In this document: piece by piece, positions 22,416 through 36,583 of the stretch
How the letters are laid out: every line of letters starts with the position of its first letter
How positions within the stretch are numbered: the first letter of the stretch is position 1
Assembly: GCA_034687125.1 (NCBI GenBank)
Contig: JAQGBZ010000001.1
Span: forward strand, 716,297 to 780,296
Length of the DNA stretch: 64,000 nucleotides
Source: Neelides folsomi
Taxonomy: Eukaryota; Arthropoda; Collembola; Neelipleona; Neelidae
Direction of reading: 5' to 3'
The notes under the pieces: generated by a model
What the model was told of the DNA's origin: nothing
Seen by the model: the letters and a program-made list of their open reading frames with translations, nothing else
Database searches by the model: none
Made by a program: the position numbers and the translations under genes

Positions 22416-25400
22416 TTACAATTTACTATAATGACAAATAGAGCTAAACTAAAAATAATGAATAAATATTTAAATAATACGACATGTTATTAAACATTGT
22501 CTCATTATCTCACAAAACTCACAATATCTTACAACCATTTGTATACCAAAACACATTTAAAGAGATAAATTAATAATATGAATTGAACGGAAAAGTACGA
22601 AAAGACTGAAGATACTACAACGACCGTTTATAACTGTAAATGCGCTTAAACTTTAAATATTTACAATTCGTCAACTTTTAAATTAGACGGACTTTACCAA
22701 ATAACGATTACTTTCGAAATCTTGACAAAAAGGTTGTATTTTAATGAGCGCGTAATTATTAGCGCCTTTATTTCATCAAACTTTTGTGAACAAACCTTTC
22801 AAACAAAGGACTATCATTAAACAAACAGTCCTCTGATAAGACATGAGTAAAAATTAACTCGTACACATAATAAAATAATAATCAAAGCATATTACAACAA
22901 TGATAAACTTTTTTATATTTTATATGATAATAAATGATAATACATAAGTAACAACAACACGTGCTTTCAAAAATTCACACACTATCATCGACTTACGGTT
23001 CACTGTGCATTTATATGTTATTATATAAAATTTAAATATATATACATATATGCAATATATATCCATACGATTATAAGGAAAGTTTTGAAGAATATTTTGA
23101 GTCATTGAGTTTCAACTGAAAGTGAAAAATATTTCTCAATTCAATTCTCACGTAAACTGGCACAAAGGAAGTTGACGAAGTGCTTTAATTGAATTTCCTC
23201 AATAGGTCATTAGATTTTATAATTGAAATTTTGCTTTATTACACACAGTAAATCTTATACTTATCTACTCTTGAGCAAAAGTAAATTTCATGAAATGTCT
23301 TAACTTGCATATGAAACTAACTGTATGTATAATATTTTGATTAAATTAGTAAATACAAATAATAAGTAAATGTTGTTCAAGAAGAGAATTTTTATTAATA
23401 TATTGGGTATGCATTATCAAGTCTTTTATTCCAAATAAAAAAATCAACATTTTTATATTTAAGAAAAATTAATAATGGATATGATACAGATGGTTGAAGA
23501 CCTCCCAATGCTTGCTAGTCAAATAACTAAAATTAAATTGACTTTAACTTTATATTATTCCAATTTCTGAACTCATTATGAAAAATGGAGAAATAATTAA
23601 AAACAGTGTTGAAGTGAAAAGACGTTTTTATTCCTTATCTATGATATTAAAACAGAAAGTGAAATGCCACTTTAGATTTCCAAAGATTTGAGGCAATGAA
23701 TTTTCCACAGTTTCAGCTATTTTCGTGACCGTGACTCGATATAAATTTCACGGTTCCAATTTCCTATCCAAACCCAACCAACATTAAATTGAACCTTAGT
23801 TTATATTATACAAGTACATCGAGTGTAAGTCTTTATGTTAGTAGCAAGTAGAAGAGAAATTAACATGTTCTTCCAAAAGTATAACACTCAAAATATTATG
23901 TGTATTTATTAAATTGAAGATTTTCCATATAAGAATCTGCCAAAGGAATATTTTAATGTGCTTCTTGATCTCATCTTTTTTCACCTAACAATCTTGTTAG
24001 AAAGTCTTGTTCATGTATTATTAAAAATTATTTATTTAACAACCATTTTGAATACTTTAACTTTTTAACAAGGCGAATCTCTGCCAATTAAACAGACATC
24101 TCTTTTCTCAAACTCTCAACAATAAAACCTCAAAATGACAAAATAATGAATGCATAAAATTAAATTGTCGAAGACTTCCCAGAGCTTCGCAAATTCATAG
24201 GTCCCAAACGCCCTAAACGTGCCCAACTCCTCTTGTTTAAACTCTGTGGATTTTGTGAAAAAATAAAATGTTTCATTCAATACCTCTCAATTGGAATTGT
24301 GCGTGACAGATTAAAAGTAATGAAGATGATATATAATTATAGAAAGAAGTCATTAAGTCACCTTCATTTCGCAAGAAAGTCTTTCGTTTCGCTCCAGGAA
24401 TGCTTGGGCGATTATTCTAATAACCTCCATTCCCTCATCTCTCTTGCTCCTTCTCCTTTGGCCCTCACTTCCAATTCCCTCCATTATGAGTGATGAGTTT
24501 CATTATTACATGAACTCGACGCTCATGCAGGTCTAATTTTCTTCATTTCCAAAGAAGGAACAAGAACCATTGGCTTGGAGCTATTCTGATCGTAAACCCC
24601 TTCAACACCACAAGAGACACAAACAGGAGGGAACAATAAGCAAAGCACAATCAAAAGTATTTTACTATGGATCGTAGTTATATTGTGAATAGGGTTGAAA
24701 AGTAGGTTCCCCATCCTCATTATTTCCGCTTTTGATTTCGCTTTTCCATTACACTCGAGTTAATAATAATGAGATTCTTTGGGCTTCTCGTACCTTTGCG
24801 TACTCAACCGAAATAATTTATACCCCACATAATCCCCATCCATTCTTATATGATTTTATGCACAAATACATTTTATTACTCATTTAAAATTAAGTTCCTT
24901 CATAAATTAATAAATAAATACAATATAAAATCATAAAATCATATTCTGACTGAATATTAATTTCATAAGTACGTATTATATTTTTCATATCTTATTATTA
25001 TTAGTATTTTGTGTGCAATGTGCATGATTACGTTGTATGAATATTAGGTTAAGATAAAAATGGTAATAAATGCGGAGGTAGACTCACGAGAAAAAGAGTT
25101 CATAGCAGAACTAAACTGAGAAAAGTGACGTGTGTGACTGTAAGCATGTAGGTATGTTTATTTAGTGTAAATAAATATATTAAAAGTTTGCAAAACAAAA
25201 GAGGTTAAAGTTCCTCTTTCTCAATTATTTCTCAATAATATTATAATTGGTCTCACATATCTGTAACTACATTGGTCACACAGGTAGTAAAATCCCAGGT
25301 GTGTATGTCGGGTGTCAAATGAAATGATGTATAAATTTTATCTAATGACAAAAAAGGTGCCGTGGGTTATTCGACGGCGGTCGGAAGTGCAAAATTGGGA

Positions 25401-25970
25401 AAAGTTAGTTAAGTTGTATGGGACCTTTTTGCCCTGGAAGTCTCTGTGGGGTATCTGTGGTGAAAATGGAGAAAAAAGATTGAATTAGATAGACGATGAA
25501 TGTGGGATATGGGAAGTGTTGTAGTGAGATGTGTGTATGGGACTATCCTCGATTTCATCGTTTTATCCACATCCAGATCCTCTGGTTAACCCTTCGACTC
25601 CTATCTTTAATAGAAAGTCTCCACATGTGCGAATGATATCTAAAATTCCACGAGGAATGGGAAGCTCTGAGATATAAAGAAGGTGTATAGAAGTAATATA
25701 GTCCGCCTGGTTCTTCCCTACCCATGCCCACACTTTGTGTGTGTATATCAACTATGGGAGTTTGCTGTAACTTTCTCAACATTTTAAGCCCCATTGTTGG
25801 AGTGTCTGTGGAAAATTTGTACCACTTACTTGCAGAGTGCAGTTGATCGTGCAAGGTACTGCAACAACATTTTTCATTTCATTTTCTTCTCAACCCTCCG
25901 AAGTTAAACTCCTGTCTCTTTTTGAACAATTCTTTAGTTTTTTTAAAATTGTTTATAATAGGTTGATAAT
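22416..25970. other. Intergenic, 3.6 kb, between CSP-4 and CSP-5
   Basis: AT-rich. Open frames at 24233-24493 (+), 24523-24720 (-) and 25555-25854 (-) are isolated and resemble no family. The minus one at 24523-24720 has a hydrophobic stretch but no further support. CSP-5 must have its promoter near 25850-25950; no clear TATA box is seen. Confidence 0.45.
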
Positions 25971-28044
25971 ATGTGGAAGCGACGAAATTTCCGGGCAGTG
26001 AGTTTGAGTGTGATTCCCCTTCTTTTCTTCCTCTCGAATGAGTTGGTCGAAGGCCGCCCAGAATCTCCTCAAGTTCAACATCAGTACGAACACCAAAGGC
26101 CGCCGAACACTCGGCTCAAAGATCAAGTTGTTGCGGATGTCTCCTATTTCAGCAATCTGAATGTCGAACATCAGTTGGCAAATAAGAGGTTCGTTGAGCT
26201 CCAGATCGAATGCCTCATCTATGATGGCAAATGTGATTTTTTTGGAAAGAAGGCGAGAGGTAATCTAACATTTGATTCAACTTATTACTTTACACTTTTA
26301 TTGCTTTTATTGATTACTCGATTACCAAAATGTACTTTCATTTCGACATTAGATTAAACTTCAATTATCCTCAGTAATTTCTCATGATTTGTAATGTAAA
26401 GCAATCCACATTAACATTGATTAAAGTATTATCGTATATCCTATAATTTATGTAGAAAATTAAAATAGTGAACAATTCATATTGAAATTGCCGATTACTT
26501 AAAAAATATATAAATATTAAATATAAGTATAAACATTTTAAAATAGATACTTAATGATACTTGAATTTTATTAAGATTGTCAATCTTGTTTTTTGACCTT
26601 ATGAATAACAATAAAATAAAATCCCACTAATAAAAATTTAAAGTAGACTATTGATAGACTTGTAAAAAAAGAGTGAAATTAACTCTTTTTATGGTGCATT
26701 TTAGAGATTCATGTTCTATATTAGAAAAAATCAAGTTTTATGAGACTTGCCTCACCGGATTCTAAAGCAAAGAGAAACGCGTGTGGCAAAGCGAGGATAT
26801 AAAACATCCATCTTTCCAATCTACCAACATTGTCAAAGAAGAAGATGCTGAAAGTGAGGAGTCGGAGGGCATAGGCCAAATAATGTAATTGTCTTCTGAT
26901 GATGTTTTGCTTAGCTAAAAGGTAATGGAACTAACAGGAGGAAGGGTCAGAGACAGTAATAACAATAATGACATGATGAGGTATGCGGTTGGCCCATTTA
27001 TTCTTTTGACCACATGTCTCATATGCAAACTTTGGAGAATTATATCCAATTTATGGTAACTCAGGAATTCCATATAGACCATCATTTTAACTTATACAAC
27101 AATATCAAAATAATGACAACTTACCAAATAACAATGGTATACCATATGACAATGTATGAACTTATAATTTATAATATATACAGTACATTTTACTAAAATA
27201 AAGGATAAAAAATATTGAGAATAAGACATAGCAAATATGTATGTATAAGTAATATACATGGCAGATATTGATGTAGGAATGGTAAAGTATGGGAAATGAT
27301 AAATATCAAATTACATTATGATGCTCGTCTTGAATCACTTGGGAAAAAGCGAGATTTGTGCCCCAGCAGCAGACGAAATAAATGATTACCATTATTCTTA
27401 AAGAAAGACCTCCAAAAGGAAGTCTAGCTGAGGACATTGTACCAAATCAGACATGTTGTTTGCATGTGTTTTTAAAAAAGTAAAAGTGTTATTTACATTC
27501 AATTTCATATTGCGTGTGGTTTCCTATTATAGGTTTATTGCCCAGCGTGATTCTCAACAACTGCAGGCATTGTTCATACAGCCAAAAACACAAGTTGAAC
27601 CAGGTAGTAGTTCACTTGCAACAAAACTACCCAGGAGCTTGGCGGGACGCATTGGCCAAATACGGCGGAGCCCCCAAATTCATCACCGCCCTTTCCCCTT
27701 CATTTAATTTATTCGGGAAGAAGCCGACCAATGGAGGAACCTACGGAGGAAACGGAGCTTCTCCGGCTCCCATCGTCGGAACTTCATATAATCCCGTTTT
27801 ACCGCAACCGGAGTCAGCTCATACAGAAGTCCAAGAAGATGGGGAAACTTCGCTTCCGGCTCCGGTCAATACTTTAAGTGCAAGTCCCGCTCCGGATCCG
27901 ATCCCTGCTGTTGAATCTCCAACCCCTCCAATGGAACCAACATCAAGTCCCGAAGGATTCGAGTTTACTTCGAGTGCTAAACCAATGTCAACGTCTGTTG
28001 TGGAAAGCACCATTGAAGTGAAGCCGACGACAATCGAACCATAA
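25971..28044 (+). CDS. Chemosensory protein CSP-5 with a Pro/Ser/Thr-rich tail
   Basis: Exon 1, 25971-26259, holds the signal peptide (VSLSVIPLLFFLSNELVEG), a polar spacer and the first two cysteines (C-LIYDGK-C). Exon 2, 27533-28044, joined in phase 1 across a 1273-nt intron, holds the C-RH-C pair 18 residues later and QQNYPGAWRDALAKYGG. Total 266 aa. About 130 residues after the core are Pro/Ser/Thr/Glu-rich with PAP repeats, resembling a flexible or O-glycosylated tail, as in CSP-1. The long intron has no other exon I can support. Confidence 0.9.
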
Positions 28045-31000
28045 ATTACAGATATGTTGTTTGAACATGCGGAGTCCTATTTAAGGCTTCTTATTATTCT
28101 CTTTATAAGGGGCCTTATAAGGTAACTTGAAACCAATTCCTATTTTTGGCATTCGTTCGGCATGATGATTGTAATATAAATCAATTAGATCTCTCAAGCC
28201 TATTTTGATAAATACACTCTATAATACATAAATAATATATAAATTTCTTCCAACTTCCTTTCACTTTTTAATCAATGTTGGATTTCTTGTTTAGTCACAT
28301 CGTGTCTTTGTGGAACAAAGAATTTTTGTCACGTACGAAACCAATAGTGGTTTACCTTTAAGAAAAAACCAGAGACATTTTTATCACTTCTAAGTCACTA
28401 GTGTGTACGAAGATATGGGGATTTACTTGTAAATTATAATTACACCCAAGAAGAAAATGAAAGTACCAAAAATTATTAAATACTAAATATACAGAATATC
28501 TGTATTTGAGAGTAAAAGAAGATACTCATTTTGATAGACTATAAATATAAATAGTTGCATACTTATTAAAAATCTAATGAGTAATTGGTAATTATTAAAG
28601 TTATCAAATAAGAAATATTTACCAGTTTGTTGTACGATTGTGCCTTTTTGTAAAATGTACAATATCACTATTTTAATAAAATACCTCACAGAATTTGCTT
28701 AACCCGCGGTATCAACTTAAATAGAAATAATACAAAGTTAAATATTGAAGTTTAAGCTTAACATAACATACATGTATTAAGATTATTTTGTGTTAATTAA
28801 TGTTGTGTTTGATTGAATGGGTTTTAAATATTTTTGCAAGAATTACTGATTATCATAAGCCTGTAATAAAATTGTTTAACTGAGTTGTGACATGTATGAG
28901 AACAATGAGAAGTAAATAAACCTATTTAATGAAGTGCACACAATTTTACATTTAATTCATATTTTTATAGGGTCATTCAATCAAGTTCTGAAAATGGGAT
29001 TAAAACCATTATCTACTTATAAGTATTTTTCTCATATCATTCATATTAGCCACATCATGAACTCAACAATTAAGAAGTCAAATAGCCTTGAGAATTATGT
29101 TTTTTAAATCATTTAATTTCGATTTCTCCATTCAAATGGCAATTTGAGAGAAAATATTTCTCTGTGTGTATTTTCTTTTTTCAATTATGTAGATAGGTTT
29201 ATAAGGAAAAGTCTTTCAAGACTTCACCAAGTATGTTTCTTTATTCACCATTACCATAAAGTAAAACCGAAGTGTCAAAATTCATTTCAATACAAAGAAG
29301 ACAATTTCTTTATATGAGATTTTAACATGTGAGTGATGTGGAGAATTTCAATGGGTTTCCTTTCATATCAGATAATTGTGATCGCCCAAAACCTCGCTCA
29401 ACGTCTTCCCTTATTATGGAACAACTTCAATCAACGGAAAAATTTCAAATTATAATTGGTTTAAAACTACTTTTAACAAAATCGCATTTTAATTTTAAAG
29501 GTAAGGTAAAACAACATCTCAAGATATAAGATGAGGAAAACTAAATTTTTAAAAATAATATTTAGGTTTTTAGGTAATTAAGTACGGCAGTAAACATCGA
29601 ATACATTATATTTTAAACATTATTAAATATAAAATATCTCATAGCATTTTACAGTTTGATGTAGTTCACCCGTTTGATTTAACTTAAATGTACAGGTACA
29701 CACCATTGAATTTATCAACATACGAGCTAAATATATAGTTGCGATAAATTATAATTTATAATGCACTTTCATACATGCATAAATAAACGTGTTAAATATT
29801 ATTACATTTAGAAATTAAATTTTACTCTGCTTTCAAGATGTTAAAATAACACTTCCGTAATTTAAACCTTAACCCTTTAAATGCTTTTAATGTGTTTATT
29901 TTTCATTGTGCGAGCTTTGTACTCAAAAATTTTCACATGAGACCAGCAATGAAATTCAAATACCCCAGGTTAAAATTTTCCATATATTTTGAACGTGAAG
30001 AAATACACACATTTAGTTAAATAATCTTGCGAATTTCGTGCCACTGGGAGACAAATTGAGCAATTAAACAGAGGAAAATTCGCAATTTGGTTCCTTCTCT
30101 TTATTATATCTACAAGAATGTACAGGTTATTGTATCAGTAACATAATACATATGATATAGCACAGGTTTAATACTATACCACTCTGTAGAAAAATGATAG
30201 AGAAAGAATAATGCGTTTAATCTTGACGAGATAATCCTATACCAGATGGAATGCCCAAATGGATAGTTAATGTTACACAGAAAGCTTAATTAATTAAGCA
30301 TGAGGAAAAGCATTAAATTTTGTTGTTTATTCACAAGATTGTGACATAATTCAATTTTGAAAATCTCACACAAGATTTTTTATGTAACGTTTAACTTGGA
30401 AGGATATTACTTGGAGCGTAAAATGTCGTGAGGCATTTTGAATGATTTTCGATTGTTTGAGGATCGAGTGAGATAAACTGCGTCCAATTACATGTAATTC
30501 GCTTCTTATTTAATCCCAACAGTGTCGAATTCATTTAATGGGAATTTTCAATCTCCTCAGCTCTTGTTCCAAAATAGACGAAACTCAAAGGGTGATCCAT
30601 TTAATCAAAAATAAAAGGTTGGGCATATAAAGGGACTTTAAAGAGATATATAGTGGAACTTTCTCGACTTCAACAGAAAGAGGACAAGTTACAACAAAAT
30701 CAGATAAAAAGCTGAACATACACAAAGAGACAATGAGGATCAGACAGATAACTCTTTTGTCACTGAAGGAAATTTCCAATTTCACGTAAAATCCCTTGCA
30801 AAACAGCATGGAACTTCTAAGATTAAACCTTCTACATTCTTAGTGTTAGTTAATACTACTTAAATTCATACAATGAGAATTGATCATTCAGCAATATAAT
30901 AATTATATTTAAAAGAGTTAATCAACATGTTAAATAACTTGAAAATAAATGAAAATAAATACTCATTGAGCTTCCATCTTCATTGTTAATTAATTAATTG

Positions 31001-33033
31001 TTAAAACACGTGTCATTGGAATTTCATTAGAGAGAAAAAATGTAATGTTCATTAAAAAATCCGCATTATCATTTGAGTTTAATTAAATTGGATAGAAGGG
31101 TTAATCCAATAACTTTCTACTTGCTTATTGTTTCCGCACCCAAGAATTAAAAATGCTAAATCATTCATTCAAATTTCCATCCTTCTCTTGGCCCGAAGTG
31201 CTAATACTCATTAACACTATTTTACCATCCATTTCCAATTACAATCAATGCATAGAGTCAATTCATGTTAATGTCTTTTGACCAACTCCCTTTTCATACT
31301 CTGAACTTTTACCTCTTATCGTTGGGGTATATCAGGTATGATATTATGTGCATGTGTGGATCAACGCGCGTGATCAGATAAGTATTTAAAGGCATTTACC
31401 GAGAAGATTAAAATGTTCTGTATATTGAAAGCGCAAGTACATGTAAATTTACGAGTTGGGCTAAACACTTTAATGTTTCTCTTAATTGCAATCTTTAAGC
31501 TTCAATATATTTCACTGCTCATGAGTGTCATGAGACACTCGCAAACAATTTGGAAAAATGAGAAAGTGATATGCAAATAATAATATTTTGTAATTAGCTA
31601 TTAATAGATAGTATTAATACACAACAACTCCATTACATACAGATTGTTTTATAACAAAGAAGAATTTTAACTAACTTTCTATTAATTAGGGAATTTTGAC
31701 TCTTAAATTTAATGGAAGAACATTAAATCGCATTAAAGCTACACGCAGCATCATTAAAACAAATTAAATCATAATAATATCCTTTGTATTTTTGACTATT
31801 ATAAAAATGGCACTAATTATGAATTATTACAAAACAATATATAGGTAATTGCACACAAATGGCTAAAATACCTCATAAAATATATTATTTTTAAATTAAA
31901 AATTAAAAGTTCAATATTTTCATATTAGAAATTTTGGAGGCAATATATGCAATTCTGTCGTGCAATTATGAATTTATTAGTAATTGAAGAATAGGCAAAA
32001 TTGCTTTATTAAGAGCTTTTTATGGTCGTAAAAGATTGTTTGGGAATGGACCATTAATCAATCGAATGTTTAACAAGAAATAATTAATCAAATGGATAGC
32101 TACTGAACTTGACACTTAACTTGTGAGCAATTTCTTAAAGACAAATTTCCTAAGATCACGATACCTTCAACCGTTTGATATGAGTTAATGACCCTCTGAG
32201 CCTCTCTCAGCCAAATCTTAAGTAATCTCCAATCCCTAAAGAATAGTTGAAGTTCAAGATATATCAACACATCTTTTCGTAAGCGTGCCACCACAGAGAG
32301 AATGTTAAACAACTCTCTTGCTGAAACGCGTAATTAATTCAATGGTCTTCAACCGTGAAAGAGACCCACGATTGGAAAAATTAAAGGTTACTGATGCTTA
32401 AAGATAGGAACTACTAATCTTGTAATATGCTAAAACTTACATTTACAAACTCAATCCTTTCATTCCTCCTATTCCTAACATACATTAAATTTTGTATGAA
32501 TAAATTGTATACAATATTAAATAGTATACATTCTTTGAATACGCAAAAGTTGATTAAAGGTTATAAGAAATAATATTTGTAGAGATTACAATTTTTGTAT
32601 GGATGCATATGGGGAGTCAAGAACCTGCAAAAGACTGATGAAAGTTTACACACCCAAAACATGCATTCGCCTGAGTTTCCTCATCCCAATTAATGTCTTG
32701 CCGAACTTGAATAACGTAATCCGGACTAGCGCAATTGTCTCTTGCAGAGATGCAATTTCTTCAATATGCCATTCAAAATCCAAGTTCTTCAACCTTGATA
32801 AATTAACCCTTTATGAATACCAAATGTGGGGGTGACCGCCGTTCGCACTCTAAGGGTTCGTTCAGTCCATTGGAAAATCTTCAAGGGGAAGGAGATTCCT
32901 ATAAATACTCTGTCAATATTGAGATTTAAAATCAATAGGTTTTCAACGAGAGACCCAAATTGTTCTCTTCAGTTTAAACACAATTAACTTTTTATTTAAG
33001 TGTTTTGGAGTATTAATAGTACAAAAGTACAAA
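28045..33033. other. Intergenic, 5 kb, with CSP-6 promoter at its end
   Basis: Mostly featureless AT-rich DNA; open frames at 29329-29529, 30585-30809, 32100-32312 and 32599-32835 are isolated and unrecognised. TATAAATA at 32900-32907 and the 12-mer GGTTTTCAACGA at 32938-32949 mark the CSP-6 promoter, with TCAGTT at 32969. Confidence 0.45.
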
Positions 33034-36000
33034 ATGTTTCGTTCAGTTTCCCTTTTATCAATCATTTTTTTAACAACCCTTGCCTGTGGTTATGGACGAA
33101 GATTGCCAAGAAGTGCTGACGCGTTGGCTGCAGCTAATCCTAATATTGGTGAGTGAATTTAATTTATTTAATCTGAAAGGGCCAATTGAAGATTATTAAT
33201 AAATTCCAACATTATTATTAAAGCCAATATATTTTAATTTTAATTGTGTTATTATATATAAAATTGTGTAATACTAATGTTAGATAATCCGCGGCTACTC
33301 ATTGTATTGTTCTATCTAAATTAAAGTCAAACATTTTTAATTAGGTTCTATTCCGAAGCCCGATTCCTCTTCATTGATAGCGAGAGTGGACGTGGAGAAA
33401 TATCTTCAGAATAAACGTGCCATGCAGTTCCAAATCAAATGTGTCGTGTAAAGAGCTATAAATATCAAAAAGCTTCATGCTTCCCCTTATTATCCTCACA
33501 AAGTCAACTTTTATATAAATATTTCTTTTTTATGACTTAGCTATTCCGGCTACTGTGATAGTGTTGGGAAAGAGATCAAAAGTAATTTGTACACAATTTT
33601 TAATTTTTTCTCTTCACCCTTCTTTAACCCCTTAATTCAGCTGTTTAAGTAGTTGCTTTTAAATACTTTAACTACTATTTAAATATAGTTTAAAGTTTTA
33701 ATATAACCTTTGCATTAATTTATATAGAGCACAAAACTTAATTACTTGAGCCCAAAACTAACTTGTTTATCAAGTTAAAATCAATTAACTTGATATAAAT
33801 ATAACAAAATTAATCATTTATAAGTACTAAGGGTAGTTAGAGGTGAGAGACTTCTTAATTATTTTTAGTATTTACCGTATGTATTGAATTTAATTTAATA
33901 TGAATTTATGATTGATTGAATGGAATTTATTTGTTTGGATTTTTTGAGTGTGTGAATGAATATTTAAGGTAAAAGTTCTGAGTGATTGTGAGCGATCGGA
34001 TTGTTTTTGGATGAATGATTATACGTGTGTAAAACGGTAAACGTAGTTAGCTTTTCATTTTTATGGCTCATTAATGAATTTCTCTGGTTTGAATGAATGA
34101 GTGAGTGAAGTTTAAGTATTTCTGACATTTCAGAAAAATTTAAATCACTCATACGATTAAAAGGTATGAATAGTGTTAATGAATGAGATAATATAAGTTT
34201 ACACTTTTGTACAGTTTAGGAACGTGCATAAAATCATAATTTGAGTGTTTGAATGAGTGTGAATGAATGTGTTTATTACTTAAGAATTCTACGTGTTTGA
34301 GTTGAATCTTAAGAGAATGAATGATGCATTTTTGGATGGATATTACGACAGTGAAGTTTGAACGTGGTGAGATTTATTGCACATTTAATCCACTATTATA
34401 CAAGATGAATGAGATGTATGATTGATGCAAGAATGAATGATAAAAAATGCTTTTCATATTGAATGAATGAAAAATTGCATGTGCTTGAATGAAAGTAAAA
34501 ATGAACTAAATCTTTCCAACTTACTGTGTTGAATGAGTGTCAAGGAATAGTTTAAAAAAGTCCACACATCAAAATATTAAGAGATGATTAGAGAGTGAAA
34601 ATGATTGTTAAGTGGAGGTTAATTGTAAAGTCCCAGATTTGATTTAGCTTTTTATGGTTCATCCTTAATAAGTGAATCGCATGTCATAAGGAGAGTCGTA
34701 AAATGGTTTACAACTTCTCAACTTTCTATTCATTAGGGGAATTCGAGGAATAATTATCAATTCTTTATTGAGTGAATGAATTTATGAATTGTGTGAATGT
34801 CGCTCCCTGTGTCCTCTCCTTCCTCTATTTCCTTTCCCGTCGTCCAAACGAGTTATTGGGAAATTAATGAATGTGTCTTAATTCGTGTCATGAATGGTTT
34901 ATGAAAAAGGGCTTGGCCACTGAGACCTGAGTGTGTGGGATAATAATGCGGATGAAAGGAAGTTGTTTATACTTGGGCTTAAGGAACTGAGGGAATCTTT
35001 CGAGGCGTCGACGTCTGACGCCCTTTTCTACCTAATTTCAAATTTTGATCCTTTTCTTATAACAAATGAAAGAAATGGAATTGGATTTAAAAAAATTAAC
35101 TTTCCATTCCTTTCGGATTCATCGTGACTTCCGTTAATCAAATGAATTTAATTAATTTTTTACCTTAAAGATTCATAACAGTTTTTACTACAAAATTTAA
35201 AATATTTGCTTCTTTTTAGTAGAAAGGAAATGCAAAGGATTTAAATTTTAATTCAAATGAGAACAATGAAAGTGAATGGTGATTGGTGTAGTCTTTAATG
35301 TCAATCCGAATAAAAATATGTATTTATCTAGAAGGAACTAAACAATTAAATTAATTTAACCTCTTTAATTTACATTTACTACTTTTCCAATAGCTCCTTC
35401 CCTCATCAATTAAAGCCACCAGGGGTAATTTCGAGAGGTAATTATGATCTGCAAAGAAAGTGCATAGGGAACTGGTTCATGTTCATTTCCTCTTAAAAAC
35501 TCAAACATCTTTTTGCTTATTCAGATTATAATGGCTTTTTCATCTTTGGACCAAATGGTGATTTGAATGTTCATTTCCTTCCTTTAACTGGTTCAATGAG
35601 CTAAATGTGTAGTATAGGTATATTTAATTGAGAAGGGATTTAATATAGGGCGAATTTTCTCATTTCCCAGATCCAATCATCAATTAAATGAGGAATGAAT
35701 TTGTAATGTAAATTCAGTAAAAATAAATACAGTACAAGAATAAACTCAAATAGAATATAAACTACAGTGAATAATAACAAATCTATTACAAATTGGTAGT
35801 AAGAGCTTTTAGTTAAACTGATCAAGTTTTCGTGTGTTTGTATTCTTTGTATGTATGAATGGTTGAATGAAGGTAAGAGTGAAGCGAATGAATGTTAAAA
35901 TGTATGCAAGGTGTATCGTTGATTGACTTGTGTCCGTAAAATTGAGAAAATGAAGGATGAAAGTGTGAATGGGTTAAAAAATGCAAAAAAATGTTGAGAT

Positions 36001-36583
36001 TTAATGACTGTGTACCTTTACGAATGGCTTCAATAATCATTATAGGATTTTTTTGAAGTGAAAGCTTTGGATGGTCAGGTAATTACTCTTAAGTACACCT
36101 GATGCTTCATTTTTTAGTTCAGAGTTCATGTTTATTAAATGTGTCGAATGAAGGTTTGTTGAATTTGAATGGCTTTGGGTTTATTTTTTGGTCAAAGGTG
36201 GGAATTGTATATAACGCAACCATACTTTGTTAATATAGAATATATCCTCCTTGGACTCACTGGAAAATGCTCAGATTGCTCTGCTCGTCTTACGGAAAAA
36301 ATCTTGAAAATTGCCAATCATATTCAAGAAAATTATCCAAAGGTATAAAATTAATTGACAATTAATTGTTGCCATTTTCATAAATGTATGTAATTGATTA
36401 ATTTTTCCAAAGGCTTGGTATGATGCCATTTATCGTTACTTGGTTCTTCCAAATGTCGGAAGTAGCACTACGACAATTAGCCCAGTCCAAAAAGAAGAAA
36501 GAGAAATTGTGAAGCCAGTAGCGGAAGTAAAGGAAGAAGTTCCAGAGGACGAAACAGTTGAAACAACAACATTACAAGAATAA
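33034..36583 (+). CDS. Chemosensory protein CSP-6
   Basis: Five exons, 33034-33148, 33345-33447, 33541-33581, 36239-36342 and 36413-36583, give 177 aa in frame. Signal peptide: SVSLLSIIFLTTLACGYG. The core is ARVDVEKYLQNKRAMQFQIKC with C-VVYSGY-C, 18 residues, C-SD-C, then ANHIQENYPKAWYDAIYRY. A short acidic Thr-rich tail (about 45 residues) follows. The third intron is 2657 nt, far longer than the others, and is full of degenerate GAATGA repeats. CSP-4 is the nearest paralogue, but CSP-6 keeps the canonical cysteine spacing. Confidence 0.9.
33930..36180 (+). repeat. Degenerate GAATGA-rich tract in CSP-6 intron 3
   Basis: Dozens of copies of TGAATGA/GAATGAGTG variants are scattered through 33930-34810 and again at 35850-36180, nearly all in the same orientation. 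They are not a clean tandem array. The open frames over them translate the motif and are not genes. Confidence 0.65.

Noticed and set aside
24523-24720. Minus-strand 65-codon frame with a hydrophobic signal-like segment
   Set aside because: Isolated, no similar gene, no second exon; hydrophobic stretches are common by chance in AT-rich DNA.
25555-25854. Minus-strand 99-codon frame upstream of CSP-5
   Set aside because: Composition is unlike coding DNA here and it lies opposite the CSP-5 promoter; no family features.
30585-30809. Minus-strand hydrophobic 74-codon frame
   Set aside because: No support beyond length; surrounding sequence has no splice-compatible exons.
35822-36040. Minus-strand His/Ser-rich 72-codon frame
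   Set aside because: It is a translation of TTCATTCA-type repeats in the CSP-6 intron.
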